From: Actinoplanes subtropicus | GTDB lineage: Bacteria > Actinomycetota > Actinomycetes > Mycobacteriales > Micromonosporaceae | Length of the DNA stretch: 64,000 nucleotides | Assembly: GCF_000721705.1 (NCBI RefSeq) | Contig: NZ_JOJL01000014.1 | Location: forward strand, 1-64,000 | Direction of reading: 5' to 3' | Part shown: in pieces, positions 54,987 to 63,829 of the stretch | Position numbering within the stretch: the first letter of the stretch is position 1 | Layout of the letters: every line of letters begins with the position of its first letter | The notes under the pieces: model-generated | What the model was told of the DNA's origin: nothing | The model's database searches: none | What the model saw: the letters and a program-made list of their open reading frames with translations, nothing else | Program-made: the position numbers and the translations under genes

Positions 54987-55751
54987 TCAGAGCACGGCGG
55001 CGAGGAAGGCTCGGGCCCGCTCGTGTCGCGGGCGGGACAGGACGTCGGCCGGCGGCCCGGACTCGACGACGCGTCCCTGGTCGAGGAAGACCACGGTGTC
55101 GGCCACCTCACGGGCGAAGCCGATCTCGTGGGTGACGACGATCATGGTCATCCCGCTGCTGGCCAGGTCCCGCATGACCGACAGGACCTCGCCGACCAGC
55201 TCCGGGTCGAGCGCGCTGGTCGGCTCGTCGAAGAGCATCAGTCGCGGGTTCATGGCCAGCGCCCGGGCGATCGCCACCCGCTGCTGCTGGCCGCCGGAGA
55301 GCCGGCCCGGGTACGCGTCCTCCCGCCCGGCCAGCCCGACCCGGTCGAGCAGCTCCCGCGCGACGCCGGCCGCCTCGTCCCGGCGCAGGCCGCGCACCGC
55401 GACCGGCGCCTCGATCAGGTTCGCCAGCACGGTGCGGTGCGGGAACAGGTTGAACTGCTGGAACACCATGCCGATCCGGGCCCGCTGCCGGGTGATCGCG
55501 GCGGGCCGCAGCTCGTGCAGCCGGCCGCCGGCGTACCGGTAACCGATCAGCTCGCCGCCGACCTGGACGAAGCCGGCGTCCGGGCGTTCCAGGTGGTTGA
55601 GGCAGCGCAGCAGGGTGCTCTTGCCGGAGCCGGACGGCCCGAGCACGACGACCACCTCGCCGGCCGCGACGTCGAGGTCGACCCCTTCCAGGACGCGGTG
55701 CGAGCCGAAGCTCTTGACCAGCCCGCGGACGTGCACCAGCGGGGCGGTCAC
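54987..55751 (-). CDS. Amino acid-type ABC transporter ATPase
   Basis: Cytosolic ATPase of 254 residues, GTG 55751 overlapping the permease stop (GTGA). Walker A is [19 protein letters not shown]-loop [18 protein letters not shown], signature [17 protein letters not shown], Walker [17 protein letters not shown] and switch [13 protein letters not shown]. This is the GlnQ/HisP type, matching the adjacent binding protein and permease. Confidence 0.93.
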   Translation of the reverse strand: MTAPLVHVRGLVKSFGSHRVLEGVDLDVAAGEVVVVLGPSGSGKSTLLRCLNHLERPDAGFVQVGGELIGYRYAGGRLHELRPAAITRQRARIGMVFQQFNLFPHRTVLANLIEAPVAVRGLRRDEAAGVARELLDRVGLAGREDAYPGRLSGGQQQRVAIARALAMNPRLMLFDEPTSALDPELVGEVLSVMRDLASSGMTMIVVTHEIGFAREVADTVVFLDQGRVVESGPPADVLSRPRHERARAFLAAVL

Positions 55752-56656
55752 CGGCGGCCGCCCAGCCAGATCCGCCCGAAGCTGCGGCGCGTGCCGCGCC
55801 CGTAGTGGCGCTCCACGTAGTACTGCCCGATCGACAGGACCGTGGTCAGCAGGACGTACCACAGGGTGGCGACCAGCAGCAGCGGGATCACCTGGAAGTT
55901 CTGGTTGTAGATCAGCTGGGCCGAGTAGAGCAGATCCTGCACCGCGATCACGCTGACGATCGAGGTCGCCTTCAGCATGCTGATCAGCATGTTGCCGGAG
56001 GCGGGCACGATGGCCGGCATCGCCTGCGGCAACACCACCCGCCGGAAGATCCGCCACCGGCCGAGCCCGAGCGCCTGGGCCGCCTCGGTCTGCCCGGCCG
56101 GCACCGCCAGCAGGCCACCCCGGATGATCTCGGCGGAGAACGCCGCCACGTCCAGGGTGAGCGCGACCAGCGCGGCGACGATCCCGGTGAACAGGTGCGC
56201 GGTCCGGACCGTCACGAACTCCGGCCCGAACGGCACCCCGAGCGAGAGCCGCGGGTAGAGCGAGGCCAGCTCGTACCAGAACAACAGCAGAACCAGCGGC
56301 GGAATCGAGCGGACCAGCCATACGTAGCCGAAGCTCACCGAGCGCAACACCACGTTGCGGGAGAGCCGCATGGCCGCCAGCCCGGTGCCGAGCAGGTATC
56401 CGCCGGCCATCACCGCCGCGGTCAGCCACAACGTCAGCACCAGGCCGCGGAGGATGGCCGTGCTGGTGAAGTAATCACCGACCACGTCCCACTGGAAGCG
56501 CGGATTGGTCAGCACGGTGTGCACCAGCATGGCCAGCAGCACCGCGGCGACGGCCGCGGCCAGCCACTGCCCGATCCGCCGCGGCCGGGCGACCCGGGCG
56601 GCGAGCAGTTCGTCGTCGGTGAGCGCGGCGGCGGAGGGCTTCCGCACGACGGTCAT
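55748..56656 (-). CDS. Amino acid-type ABC transporter permease
   Basis: HisM/GlnP-type permease of 302 residues. About 50 N-terminal residues precede the first helix. The EAA loop is [31 protein letters not shown]. The start of the transmembrane domain is [28 protein letters not shown], and [18 protein letters not shown] is the HisM-type block. Only one permease gene is present, so a homodimer is expected. ATG 56656 overlaps the monooxygenase stop (ATGA). Confidence 0.92.
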   Translation of the reverse strand: MTVVRKPSAAALTDDELLAARVARPRRIGQWLAAAVAAVLLAMLVHTVLTNPRFQWDVVGDYFTSTAILRGLVLTLWLTAAVMAGGYLLGTGLAAMRLSRNVVLRSVSFGYVWLVRSIPPLVLLLFWYELASLYPRLSLGVPFGPEFVTVRTAHLFTGIVAALVALTLDVAAFSAEIIRGGLLAVPAGQTEAAQALGLGRWRIFRRVVLPQAMPAIVPASGNMLISMLKATSIVSVIAVQDLLYSAQLIYNQNFQVIPLLLVATLWYVLLTTVLSIGQYYVERHYGRGTRRSFGRIWLGGRR

Positions 56657-57666
56657 CGGCCCTCCAGGGGACGTACGGCCGGGGCCACCTCGCTCTGGAA
56701 CAGCTCCAGCGCGGTGCGGTGCTGCTTGTCGGTGAGCCCGTCGGCGTCGGCGTGCAGGTGCATCACCTCGTGGCCGAGCCGCTCGTGGTAGCGGTGGATC
56801 TTGTCGATCAGCTGCTGCGGGCTGCCGACCAGGATGGAGCTTCGCTCGATGGCGTCCTCGAGGGTCAGGAAGACCGGCTCGGCGCCCAGCCGCCGGAAGG
56901 TCGCCAGCCGGGCCTCGAAGATCGGCCGGTACGTGTCGATCGCCTCCTGTGAGGTGCGAGCCACGTAGAAGCCCGCGCTGCCCGCGCCCACGCGGACGCC
57001 GGCCGGGTCGTGCCAGTGGAACGCCCAGCGCTCCCGGTAGTGGTCGACCAGTTCGGCGTACGGCTCGATGGGGTTGGTCACGTTGGCGGAGAACAGCGGG
57101 TCGCCGAATTCGGCGGCGAGGTCGACCGACTCCCGGCTGGTCGCGCTGCCGTGCCACACGGTGATCGGCTGTTGCAGTGGCCGGGGCCAGGTCTCCGCGT
57201 CGGTGAGCGACGGCCGGAACCGGCCCGACCAGGTGACCTGGGGCTCCCGCCAGAGCCGCCGGAACAGCTCGTAGCCCTCCCGGTTGCGGTCCCACTGGTC
57301 GTCCACCGTGACGTGGAACAGCTGGGCCTGGGCGGCGCCGTTCCCCTTGCCGATGATCAGCGTGAGCCGGCCGCCGGAAAGGTTGTCCAGGGTGGAGTAG
57401 TCCTCGAAGGCACGCACCGGGTCGAGCAGGCTCAGCGTGGTCACCCCGGTCCACAGCTCGATCCGCGACGTACGAGCGGCGATGTGGCTGAGCACGACCG
57501 GCGGGGCGGAGGAGATGAACGGGCGCTCATGCCGTTCGCCGACCGCGAACCCGTCGAAGCCGACCTCCTCGGCCAGCACCGCCGTATCGACCACCTCGCG
57601 CAGGCGCTGCGCGGCCGACCGCGCCGGGTCGGTGTGCGTGATCAGGGTGAGCAGCAGGAACTTCAT
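56653..57666 (-). CDS. LLM-class flavin-dependent monooxygenase
   Basis: Bacterial luciferase-like, FMNH2-dependent oxidoreductase of 337 residues. ATG 57666 starts the conserved sequence; the longer frame is not coding. Family features are EVGFDGFAVGERHERPFISSAPPVVL, LWTGVTTLSLLDPVRAFEDYSTLDNLSGGRLTLIIGKGN, and later ILVGSPQQLIDKI. The class includes alkanesulfonate and nitrilotriacetate monooxygenases and B. subtilis YtmO/YtnJ, which are linked to sulfur-compound uptake. It heads the operon with ABC importer and flavin reductase, so it probably oxidises the imported compound. The true substrate is unknown. Confidence 0.87.
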   Translation of the reverse strand: MKFLLLTLITHTDPARSAAQRLREVVDTAVLAEEVGFDGFAVGERHERPFISSAPPVVLSHIAARTSRIELWTGVTTLSLLDPVRAFEDYSTLDNLSGGRLTLIIGKGNGAAQAQLFHVTVDDQWDRNREGYELFRRLWREPQVTWSGRFRPSLTDAETWPRPLQQPITVWHGSATSRESVDLAAEFGDPLFSANVTNPIEPYAELVDHYRERWAFHWHDPAGVRVGAGSAGFYVARTSQEAIDTYRPIFEARLATFRRLGAEPVFLTLEDAIERSSILVGSPQQLIDKIHRYHERLGHEVMHLHADADGLTDKQHRTALELFQSEVAPAVRPLEGR

Positions 57667-57707
57667 GCCGGGGCCAGCGGTCCGTGCGATACGTAGGACA
57701 TACTCTT

Positions 57708-57728
57708 TTCCTATATGAGATATAGGAA
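57708..57728. promoter_or_regulatory. AT-rich palindrome in the divergent promoter
   Basis: ttcctatat (57708-57716) is the exact reverse complement of atataggaa (57720-57728), centred 52 bases upstream of the monooxygenase ATG. In such GC-rich DNA a perfect 9-base inverted repeat of mostly A and T is a likely regulator site over a promoter. Confidence 0.6.
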
Positions 57729-57880
57729 TTTGGCAAGACCGGCACCGCCGGCACACAGGTAAATTCGGCGCTCACGACGACGTAAGGCCATGGCACCGTG
57801 ACGATCATTACAGCCGGCGGCGCCACGGCGGGCCCGTCGGCTAGCCTCACGGCGATCGGTCACCTATCGGGTCGATGGGA

Positions 57881-57900
57881 ATGCTATATACCGGTAGCAT
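57881..57900. promoter_or_regulatory. Second palindrome, before the peptide-type ABC operon
   Basis: atgcta (57881-57886) and tagcat (57895-57900) pair, with ggaa and ttcc outside them. It contains tatata, and lies 30 bases before the ATG of the binding-protein gene. It resembles the 57708 site in its mid-arm ctatat core, so one regulator may bind both. No regulator gene is adjacent. Confidence 0.5.
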
Positions 57901-57929
57901 ACAAATTCCATAGACTTCTAGGAGTGTCA

Positions 57930-59621
57930 ATGCGCAGGATCGCGCCCGTCGTCATGGCGGGCACTCTGCTGCTCGCCGCCGGTTGCGACGGCAGTGGCGG
58001 CGCCACGTCGTCGAGCGCGGCCTTCGACCCGGCGACCTGCCAGGGCGGCACCCTTGCGGTGCTCAACCAGGGCGGGATCAGCCACCTCGACCCGGCCCGG
58101 CTCTACACCTCCGGCGGCGGCAACATCCCGTCGCTGCTGTTCCGCACGCTGACCACGCGCAACCGGCAGCCGGGCGAGGCCGGCGCGAAGCCCGCCCCCG
58201 ACCTGGCGACCGACCTCGGCACCCCGTCGGACGGCGCCCGCACGTGGACCTACAAGCTGCGCGACGGCATCTTCTTCGAGGACGGCACGCCGATCACGTC
58301 GGCCGACATCAAGTACGGCATCGAGCGCTCATTCGCCCCGGAGCTCCCGGGCGGCGCGCCCTACCTGCGCGACTGGCTCCAGGACGCGGCAGACTACCAG
58401 GGCCCGTACAAACAGCCCGAGGGCATCAAGGCGATCGAGACGCCGGACGACAAGACCATCGTCTTCAAGCTGCGCAAGCCCGAGGGCGACTTCCCGTACC
58501 TGGCGACCGCGACCCAGTTCGCCCCGGTGCCCAAGGCCAAGGACAAGGGGGTCGGCTACGAGGCCCATCCGATCTCGTCCGGTCCGTACATGGTCGAGTC
58601 GTACCAGCCCAAGAAGTCCCTCGCGCTCGTCCGTAACCCGCACTGGTCGGGCAAGATCGATTCTCTGCGCTACGCCTGCCCGGACCGGATCGAGGTGACC
58701 AGCGGCCTGGACGCTGCGGTGATCAACCAGCGCCTGGTCAGCGGCGCCGGGCCGGACGCGGACGCGGTAACCACCGACGCCGTCGTGGGACCGGAGCAGC
58801 TGGCCCAGCTCGGCAACGGCGGCCCGCTGGACAAGCAGGTCGCGCGCGGCGAGTTCCCGGCCACCTACTATCTGGCCTTCAACACCAAGAAGGCGCCGTT
58901 CGACAACGAGAAGGTGCGCGAGGCCATCTCGTACGCGGTCAATCGCACCTCCGTCGTGAACGCGCTCGGCGGCAGTACCGTGGCCGGCCCCTCGACCACC
59001 TTCCTCCCGCCGCAGAAGACGCTCGGCCACCAGCCCTACGACTACTTCCCGGCCGGCGACAACGGCGACCCGGCCAAGGCCAAGCAGGCGCTCGCCGACG
59101 CCGGCGTGACCAACCTGACGATCGAGCTCGCCCACGAGAACGACGACTCGCAGGGCCTCGGCCCGAAGGTCGCCGCCGCCGTCCAGGAGGCGCTCAAGCA
59201 GGCCGGCATCACCGTCAAGCTCACCGCGATCGACGCGGCCACCTATCGCGACGTCACGGGCAAGCCGGCCACCCAGCCCGGACTGTCCCTGCAGTACTGG
59301 GGCGCGGACTGGCCGTCCGGCGGCCCGTTCCTCATCCCGATCTTCGACGGCCGGCAGATCATCAAGGCCGGCGGCAACTTCAACCTCGCCCAGTACGACG
59401 ACCCGGCGGTCAACGCGGAGATCGATGCGATCAACGCGCTCACCGACCAGTCCCAGGCGCAGGCGCGGTGGGGCGCGCTGGACGCGAAGATCGGCAAACT
59501 CGCCCTGACGGTCCCACTCGCCTACGAGAAGGACGTCTACCTGTTCGGCAAGAACGTCAAGAACGCCGTGCCGGACGGCTGGCGCGGCACCTACGACCTG
59601 GCGCGGATCTCGGTCAAGTGA
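57930..59621 (+). CDS. Peptide/nickel-type ABC substrate-binding lipoprotein
   Basis: SBP_bac_5 extracellular binding protein of 563 residues. ATG 57930 follows GGAG; lipobox LLAAGCDG gives Cys19. Family features are TWTYKLRDGIFFEDGTPITSADIKYGIERSF, VFKLRKPEGDFPYLA, and AFNTKKAPFDNEKVREAISYAVNR. These proteins bind peptides, opines, glutathione or other small molecules. Divergent transcription from the monooxygenase operon suggests a related organic nutrient. It heads a four-gene transporter operon. Confidence 0.92.
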   Translation: MRRIAPVVMAGTLLLAAGCDGSGGATSSSAAFDPATCQGGTLAVLNQGGISHLDPARLYTSGGGNIPSLLFRTLTTRNRQPGEAGAKPAPDLATDLGTPSDGARTWTYKLRDGIFFEDGTPITSADIKYGIERSFAPELPGGAPYLRDWLQDAADYQGPYKQPEGIKAIETPDDKTIVFKLRKPEGDFPYLATATQFAPVPKAKDKGVGYEAHPISSGPYMVESYQPKKSLALVRNPHWSGKIDSLRYACPDRIEVTSGLDAAVINQRLVSGAGPDADAVTTDAVVGPEQLAQLGNGGPLDKQVARGEFPATYYLAFNTKKAPFDNEKVREAISYAVNRTSVVNALGGSTVAGPSTTFLPPQKTLGHQPYDYFPAGDNGDPAKAKQALADAGVTNLTIELAHENDDSQGLGPKVAAAVQEALKQAGITVKLTAIDAATYRDVTGKPATQPGLSLQYWGADWPSGGPFLIPIFDGRQIIKAGGNFNLAQYDDPAVNAEIDAINALTDQSQAQARWGALDAKIGKLALTVPLAYEKDVYLFGKNVKNAVPDGWRGTYDLARISVK

Positions 59622-60508
59622 CCGTGCTCCGCCGACTGCGGGGCGACCGCGGCTTCCTGGCCGGCGCCGTGGTCGCCCTGCTCATGGTGCTGGTCGCCGT
59701 CGCGGCCCCGCTGCTGGCCGCGGCGGCCGGCCAGGACTACACCACCTACCACGACAACCTGCTCGACTCGGCCCGCGGCGGGGTGCCGCTGGGCCGGTTC
59801 GGCGGCCTGGGCGCCGAGCACTGGCTGGGCGTCGAGCCGGCCACCGGCCGCGACCTGTTCGCCCGAGTCGTCTACGGCGCCCGGGTGTCGCTGGGCGTGG
59901 CGGTCGGCGCCACCCTGCTGCAGGTCCTGTTCGGCGTGCTGGTCGGCACCGCGGCCGGGCTCGGCGGCCGCTGGGCCGACGCGGCCCTGACCCGCGTCGT
60001 CGATCTCGTGCTGGCCGTACCCAGCCTGGTGCTGGCCATCTCGCTGCTGGCGATCGTCCCGACGGACTGGCCGCGCCCGCTGCTGCTGGCGGCGGTCATC
60101 GCGATCCTCGGCTGGGGCGGAACCGCCCGGATCACCCGCGGCGAGACGCTCAGCCTGCGCACCCGCGACTACGTGGCGGCGGCGCGCCTGTCCGGGGCCG
60201 GCCGGTTCCGGATCGCCCGGCGCGAGATCGCACCCGGCCTGGCCGCACCGGTGCTGACCTACGCGGCGCTGCTCCTGCCCACCAACATGATCTCCGAGGC
60301 CGGCCTCTCCTTCCTCGGCGTGGGGGTGCGGCCGCCGACCCCGTCCTGGGGCCAGATGCTGTCCACCGCGACCACCTGGTTCCGCGCCGACCCGATGTAC
60401 GTGCTCGTCCCGGGCGGGCTGCTGTTCCTGACCCTGCTGGCGTTCGTGCTGGTCGCCAACGGGCTGCGCCGCGCGCTCGACCCGCGACAGAGCGAGGTTC
60501 TTCGATGA
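59618..60508 (+). CDS. Peptide-type ABC permease (DppC-like)
   Basis: Permease of 296 residues, GTG start overlapping the previous stop. Features: HWLGVEPATGRDLFARVVYGARVSLGVAVGATLLQ, LVLAVPSLVLAISLL, the EAA loop YVAAARLSGAGRFRIARREIAPGLAAPVL, and MISEAGLSFLGVGVRPPTPSWGQML. This matches DppC/GsiD. It lies before the DppB-like gene, the reverse of the usual B-C order. Confidence 0.92.
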   Translation: MTVLRRLRGDRGFLAGAVVALLMVLVAVAAPLLAAAAGQDYTTYHDNLLDSARGGVPLGRFGGLGAEHWLGVEPATGRDLFARVVYGARVSLGVAVGATLLQVLFGVLVGTAAGLGGRWADAALTRVVDLVLAVPSLVLAISLLAIVPTDWPRPLLLAAVIAILGWGGTARITRGETLSLRTRDYVAAARLSGAGRFRIARREIAPGLAAPVLTYAALLLPTNMISEAGLSFLGVGVRPPTPSWGQMLSTATTWFRADPMYVLVPGGLLFLTLLAFVLVANGLRRALDPRQSEVLR

Positions 60509-61494
60509 TCGGCTATCTCGTCCGCAGGCTCGGAGGAGCGGTGCTCGTGCTGTTCGGACTCTCCCTACTGCTCTACGGACTGTTCTACCTGGCACCCTCC
60601 GACCCGGCGATCCTCACCTGCGGCAAGGGTTGCACCCCCGACCGGCTCGCCGAGGTGCGGCACGCGATGGGCGTCGACGAACCGGCCGCCACGCAGTACG
60701 CGCACTTCGTGCGTGGCCTGGTCGGCGGGCGCGACTACCCGGCCGGCCCGGCGACCCGGCATTGCCCGGCGCCCTGCCTCGGCTACTCCTTCGAGACCGA
60801 CCAGCCGGTGACCCGGCTGCTGCTCGACCGCCTGCCCGTCTCGGCGTCGCTCGCCCTCGGCGCCGAGGTGCTGGCGCTGACCGCCGGCATCGGCGCCGGC
60901 GTGCTCTCCGGGCTACACCGCTACCGCTGGCTCGACCGGATCGTCAACGGACTCGTGCTGGCCGGCTACGCGGTGCCCGTCTTCCTGGTCGGCCTGCTGT
61001 TGCTCCTGCTGTTCTGCGTGCAGCTGCAATGGCTGCCTTTCCCCAGCTACGTGCCTCTGACCACCGATCCCCTGGCCTGGGCACAGAACCTCCTGCTGCC
61101 CTGGGTCGCGCTCGCCGTCATCCAGACCGCCGCGTACGCCCGGCTGACCCGCGCCGGCATCCAGGAGACCCTCGCCGAGGAGCACATCCGCACCGCCCGG
61201 GCCTACGGCCTGCCGGAGCGCCGGATCATCTGGCGGCGAGCGCTGCGCGGGGCCCTGCTGCCGCTGGTCACGCTGACCGCGATCGACCTCGCCGCGGTCA
61301 TGACGAGCGCGGTGCTGACCGAGACGATGTTCGGCCTGCCCGGCGTCGGCCAACTGCTCGTCGGCGCGGTCAACCAGATCGACCTGCCGGTGGTCGTCGG
61401 CGTCACCCTGCTGGCCGGCCTGCTGATCGTCGCCGCCAACACCGTCGCCGACCTGCTGTACCGCGCCGTCGACCCCCGAGTGGAGCTGCGATGA
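60505..61494 (+). CDS. Peptide-type ABC permease (DppB-like)
   Basis: Permease of 329 residues with the DppB opening GYLVRRLGGAVLVLFGLSLLLYGLFYLAPSDPA. It has FLVGLLLLLLFCVQLQWLPF, the EAA loop TAYARLTRAGIQETLAEEHIRTARAYGLPERRIIWRRALRGALLPLVT in separate parts, and ETMFGLPGVGQLLVGA. ATGA overlaps with both neighbours show a tightly coupled operon. Confidence 0.92.
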   Translation: MIGYLVRRLGGAVLVLFGLSLLLYGLFYLAPSDPAILTCGKGCTPDRLAEVRHAMGVDEPAATQYAHFVRGLVGGRDYPAGPATRHCPAPCLGYSFETDQPVTRLLLDRLPVSASLALGAEVLALTAGIGAGVLSGLHRYRWLDRIVNGLVLAGYAVPVFLVGLLLLLLFCVQLQWLPFPSYVPLTTDPLAWAQNLLLPWVALAVIQTAAYARLTRAGIQETLAEEHIRTARAYGLPERRIIWRRALRGALLPLVTLTAIDLAAVMTSAVLTETMFGLPGVGQLLVGAVNQIDLPVVVGVTLLAGLLIVAANTVADLLYRAVDPRVELR

Positions 61495-63089
61495 GCACGC
61501 TGACCGTCGAGGACCTGCGCATCCGCTTCGGCGACACGGTCGCGGTCGACGGCCTCTCCTTCGCCCTGCCGGCCGGCGGCACGCTCGGCATCGTCGGCGA
61601 ATCCGGCTCCGGCAAGAGCGCCACCGCGCTGGCCCTGCTCGGCCTGCACACCAGCGCCACGATCGAGGGCCGGATCGGCTTCGGCGACCTCGACCTCACC
61701 GGACTGGACGACAAACGGTGGCGGCGAGTGCGCGGCGCCCGGATCGCCATGGTCTTCCAGGAGCCGCTCACCGCGCTCAGCCCGTTCCACACCATCGGCG
61801 ACCAGATCGCCGAGGTGTACCGGCTGCACACCGGCGCCTCCCGCAAGGCGGCCCGGCAGCGGGCCGTCGAGGTCCTGCGCCAGGTCCACATCCCCGACCC
61901 GGCCCGCCGGGCGTCGAACTACCCGCACCAGTTCTCCGGCGGCATGCGGCAGCGGGCGCTGATCGCCATGGCGCTGGCCTGCCGTCCCCAGTTGATCGTC
62001 GCGGACGAGCCGACCACCGCTCTCGACGTGACCGTGCAGGCGCAGATCCTCGACCTGCTCGACGAGGTGCGCGAGACCACCGGCACCGCGCTGCTGCTGA
62101 TCAGCCACGACCTCGGCGTCGTCGCCGGGTCCACCGACCGGGTCGTGGTCATGCGCCGCGGCATCGCGGTCGAACAGGGCGAGACCGCCGCCGTGCTCGG
62201 TGCGCCCGCCGACGCGTACACCCGGGAATTGCTCCAAGCCGCGCCCCACCCGACACCGCCCCGCCAGATCGCCGGGGAGCCGCTACTGCGGCTCTGCGGC
62301 GTCCGGAAACACTTCAAACAACGCCGCAGGGAACCGGTCAAGGCCGTCGACGACGTGTCGGTCGACGTGCGGTCCGGGGAGACGCTCGGCATCGTCGGCG
62401 AGTCCGGCACCGGCAAGACCACCCTCGCCCGGCTGATGACCGGGCTGCTCACGCCCTCGGCCGGCACGATCACCCTGGACGGGGTGGACATCGCCCGGCG
62501 GCGCGGCGGCTCGGTGCAGATGGTGTTCCAGGACCCGTTGTCGTCGCTCAACCCGCGACGGACCATCGGCGAGAGCATCGCGGATCCGTTGCGCCTTTCC
62601 GGCGTACGCGATCCGCGCCCGCGCGTCGAGGACCTGCTCGAGCGGGTCGGCCTGGCCCACCGCGAGTACGACCGCTACCCGCACCAACTCTCCGGCGGCA
62701 TGCGGCAACGCGTCGGCATCGCCCGCGCCCTGGCTCCGCACCCGCGGCTGATCATCTGCGACGAGCCGGTCTCGTCGCTCGACGTGACCACCCAGGCGCA
62801 GGTGCTGGCCCTGCTCGAGGACCTCCGCGAGGAGCTGGGCCTGACCATGGTCTTCGTCTCGCACGACCTCGCGGTGCTCCGGCAGATCGCCGACCGGGTG
62901 GCCGTGCTCGCCGACGGCCGGATCGTCGAGATCGGTGACACCGCCCAGGTGTACGCGGCGCCCCAGCACCCGTACACGAAGGAGTTGCTCGCCGCGGTGC
63001 CGGTCGCCGATCCCGCCGAGGCGCGACGGCTGCGCGCCCTGCGGCGCTCGCTCGACCCCCAACCCGAGACAACCTCGCCACAAAGGTGA
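61491..63089 (+). CDS. Fused double ATPase of a peptide-type ABC importer (DppD-DppF)
   Basis: Single 532-residue chain with two ABC domains. The first (about 1-260) has GIVGESGSGKSATAL, FQEPLTALSPFHTIG, FSGGMRQRALIAMA and LIVADEPTTALDV. The second (about 268-532) has GIVGESGTGKTTLARL, FQDPLSSLNPRRTIG, LSGGMRQRVGIARAL and LIICDEPVSSLDV. The linker still carries the oligopeptide-type end (AYTRELLQAAP). Such fusions are common in actinomycetes and ensure one of each ATPase. It ends the operon, with a hairpin about 140 bases on. Confidence 0.93.
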   Translation: MSTLTVEDLRIRFGDTVAVDGLSFALPAGGTLGIVGESGSGKSATALALLGLHTSATIEGRIGFGDLDLTGLDDKRWRRVRGARIAMVFQEPLTALSPFHTIGDQIAEVYRLHTGASRKAARQRAVEVLRQVHIPDPARRASNYPHQFSGGMRQRALIAMALACRPQLIVADEPTTALDVTVQAQILDLLDEVRETTGTALLLISHDLGVVAGSTDRVVVMRRGIAVEQGETAAVLGAPADAYTRELLQAAPHPTPPRQIAGEPLLRLCGVRKHFKQRRREPVKAVDDVSVDVRSGETLGIVGESGTGKTTLARLMTGLLTPSAGTITLDGVDIARRRGGSVQMVFQDPLSSLNPRRTIGESIADPLRLSGVRDPRPRVEDLLERVGLAHREYDRYPHQLSGGMRQRVGIARALAPHPRLIICDEPVSSLDVTTQAQVLALLEDLREELGLTMVFVSHDLAVLRQIADRVAVLADGRIVEIGDTAQVYAAPQHPYTKELLAAVPVADPAEARRLRALRRSLDPQPETTSPQR

Positions 63090-63228
63090 ATCGGCGTTCT
63101 CGTCCTCGCGTGTGCTGAGCATCATGCCGGCTCCGTCCGGCTGGTGCCACCCGCGGGCACCCCGCCGCCAGGGCACAGCGGCAACTCGGCGCGAACCCGT
63201 TTACCGCCCTCGTGCGACGCGGACGGCT

Positions 63229-63265
63229 CAGTGGCCGACGGCCTTGCGAATGCTGTCGGCCACTG
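63229..63265. terminator. Bidirectional hairpin between convergent genes
   Basis: cagtggccgac (63229-63239) pairs exactly with gtcggccactg (63255-63265) across 15 bases. It is placed between the ABC operon and the minus-strand SRPBCC gene. Confidence 0.72.
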
Positions 63266-63282
63266 CAGTCCGGGACCGTCGC

Positions 63283-63747
63283 TCAGGCGTCGGGGCGTGT
63301 CACTTCTCCCCGCCACGAGCCGGAGGCATCGCCGCGGCTCTCGATGAACTCCTTGAATCGCCTGGCGTCGGCCTTCACCTGGTGGCTGTCGACGCCGACG
63401 GCGCTGCCGACCTTCTCGGCCAGGCCCTCGGGTTCCCAGTCGAGCTGAATGGTCACCCGGGTCTGGTTGTCGCCGAGGCGGTGGAACGTGACCACGCCGG
63501 CGTGCCTGGTGTCACCGCCAGTGCTCTTCCACGCGACCCGCTCTTCGGGATGTTGTTCGGTGATCTCCGCATCGAACTCGCGGGTCTGCCCGGCGACCTC
63601 AGTCACCCAGTGGGTGTGGGTAGGGTCGGTCTGGGTGATCGACTCGACTCCGTCCATGAACTGCGGAAAGTCCTCGAACTGGGTCCATTGGTCGTACGCC
63701 GTCCTGATCGGCACGTTCACGTCGACGGATTCGGTCACGCTGGTCAC
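63283..63747 (-). CDS. SRPBCC (cyclase/dehydrase-like) protein
   Basis: Cytosolic START/Bet-v1-fold protein of 154 residues. GTG 63747 follows GAGGAGA. Pattern: VDVNVPIRTAYDQWTQFEDFPQFMDGVESI, TREFDAEITEQHPEERVAWKSTGGDTRHAGVVTFHRL, TRVTIQLDWEPEGLAEKVGSAVGVD. It shares this plan with the protein at 38029-38571, including WKSTG beside WRSTG. Such small stand-alone SRPBCC proteins are common in actinomycetes; the ligand is unknown. Confidence 0.87.
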   Translation of the reverse strand: MTSVTESVDVNVPIRTAYDQWTQFEDFPQFMDGVESITQTDPTHTHWVTEVAGQTREFDAEITEQHPEERVAWKSTGGDTRHAGVVTFHRLGDNQTRVTIQLDWEPEGLAEKVGSAVGVDSHQVKADARRFKEFIESRGDASGSWRGEVTRPDA

Positions 63748-63829
63748 GACTGTCTCTCCTCACCTTGGACGTGAAGGTGGGATACCCGGCGTCGGACGGT
63801 TCAATCAGTTGCGTCGTTATGTGCGTCGT

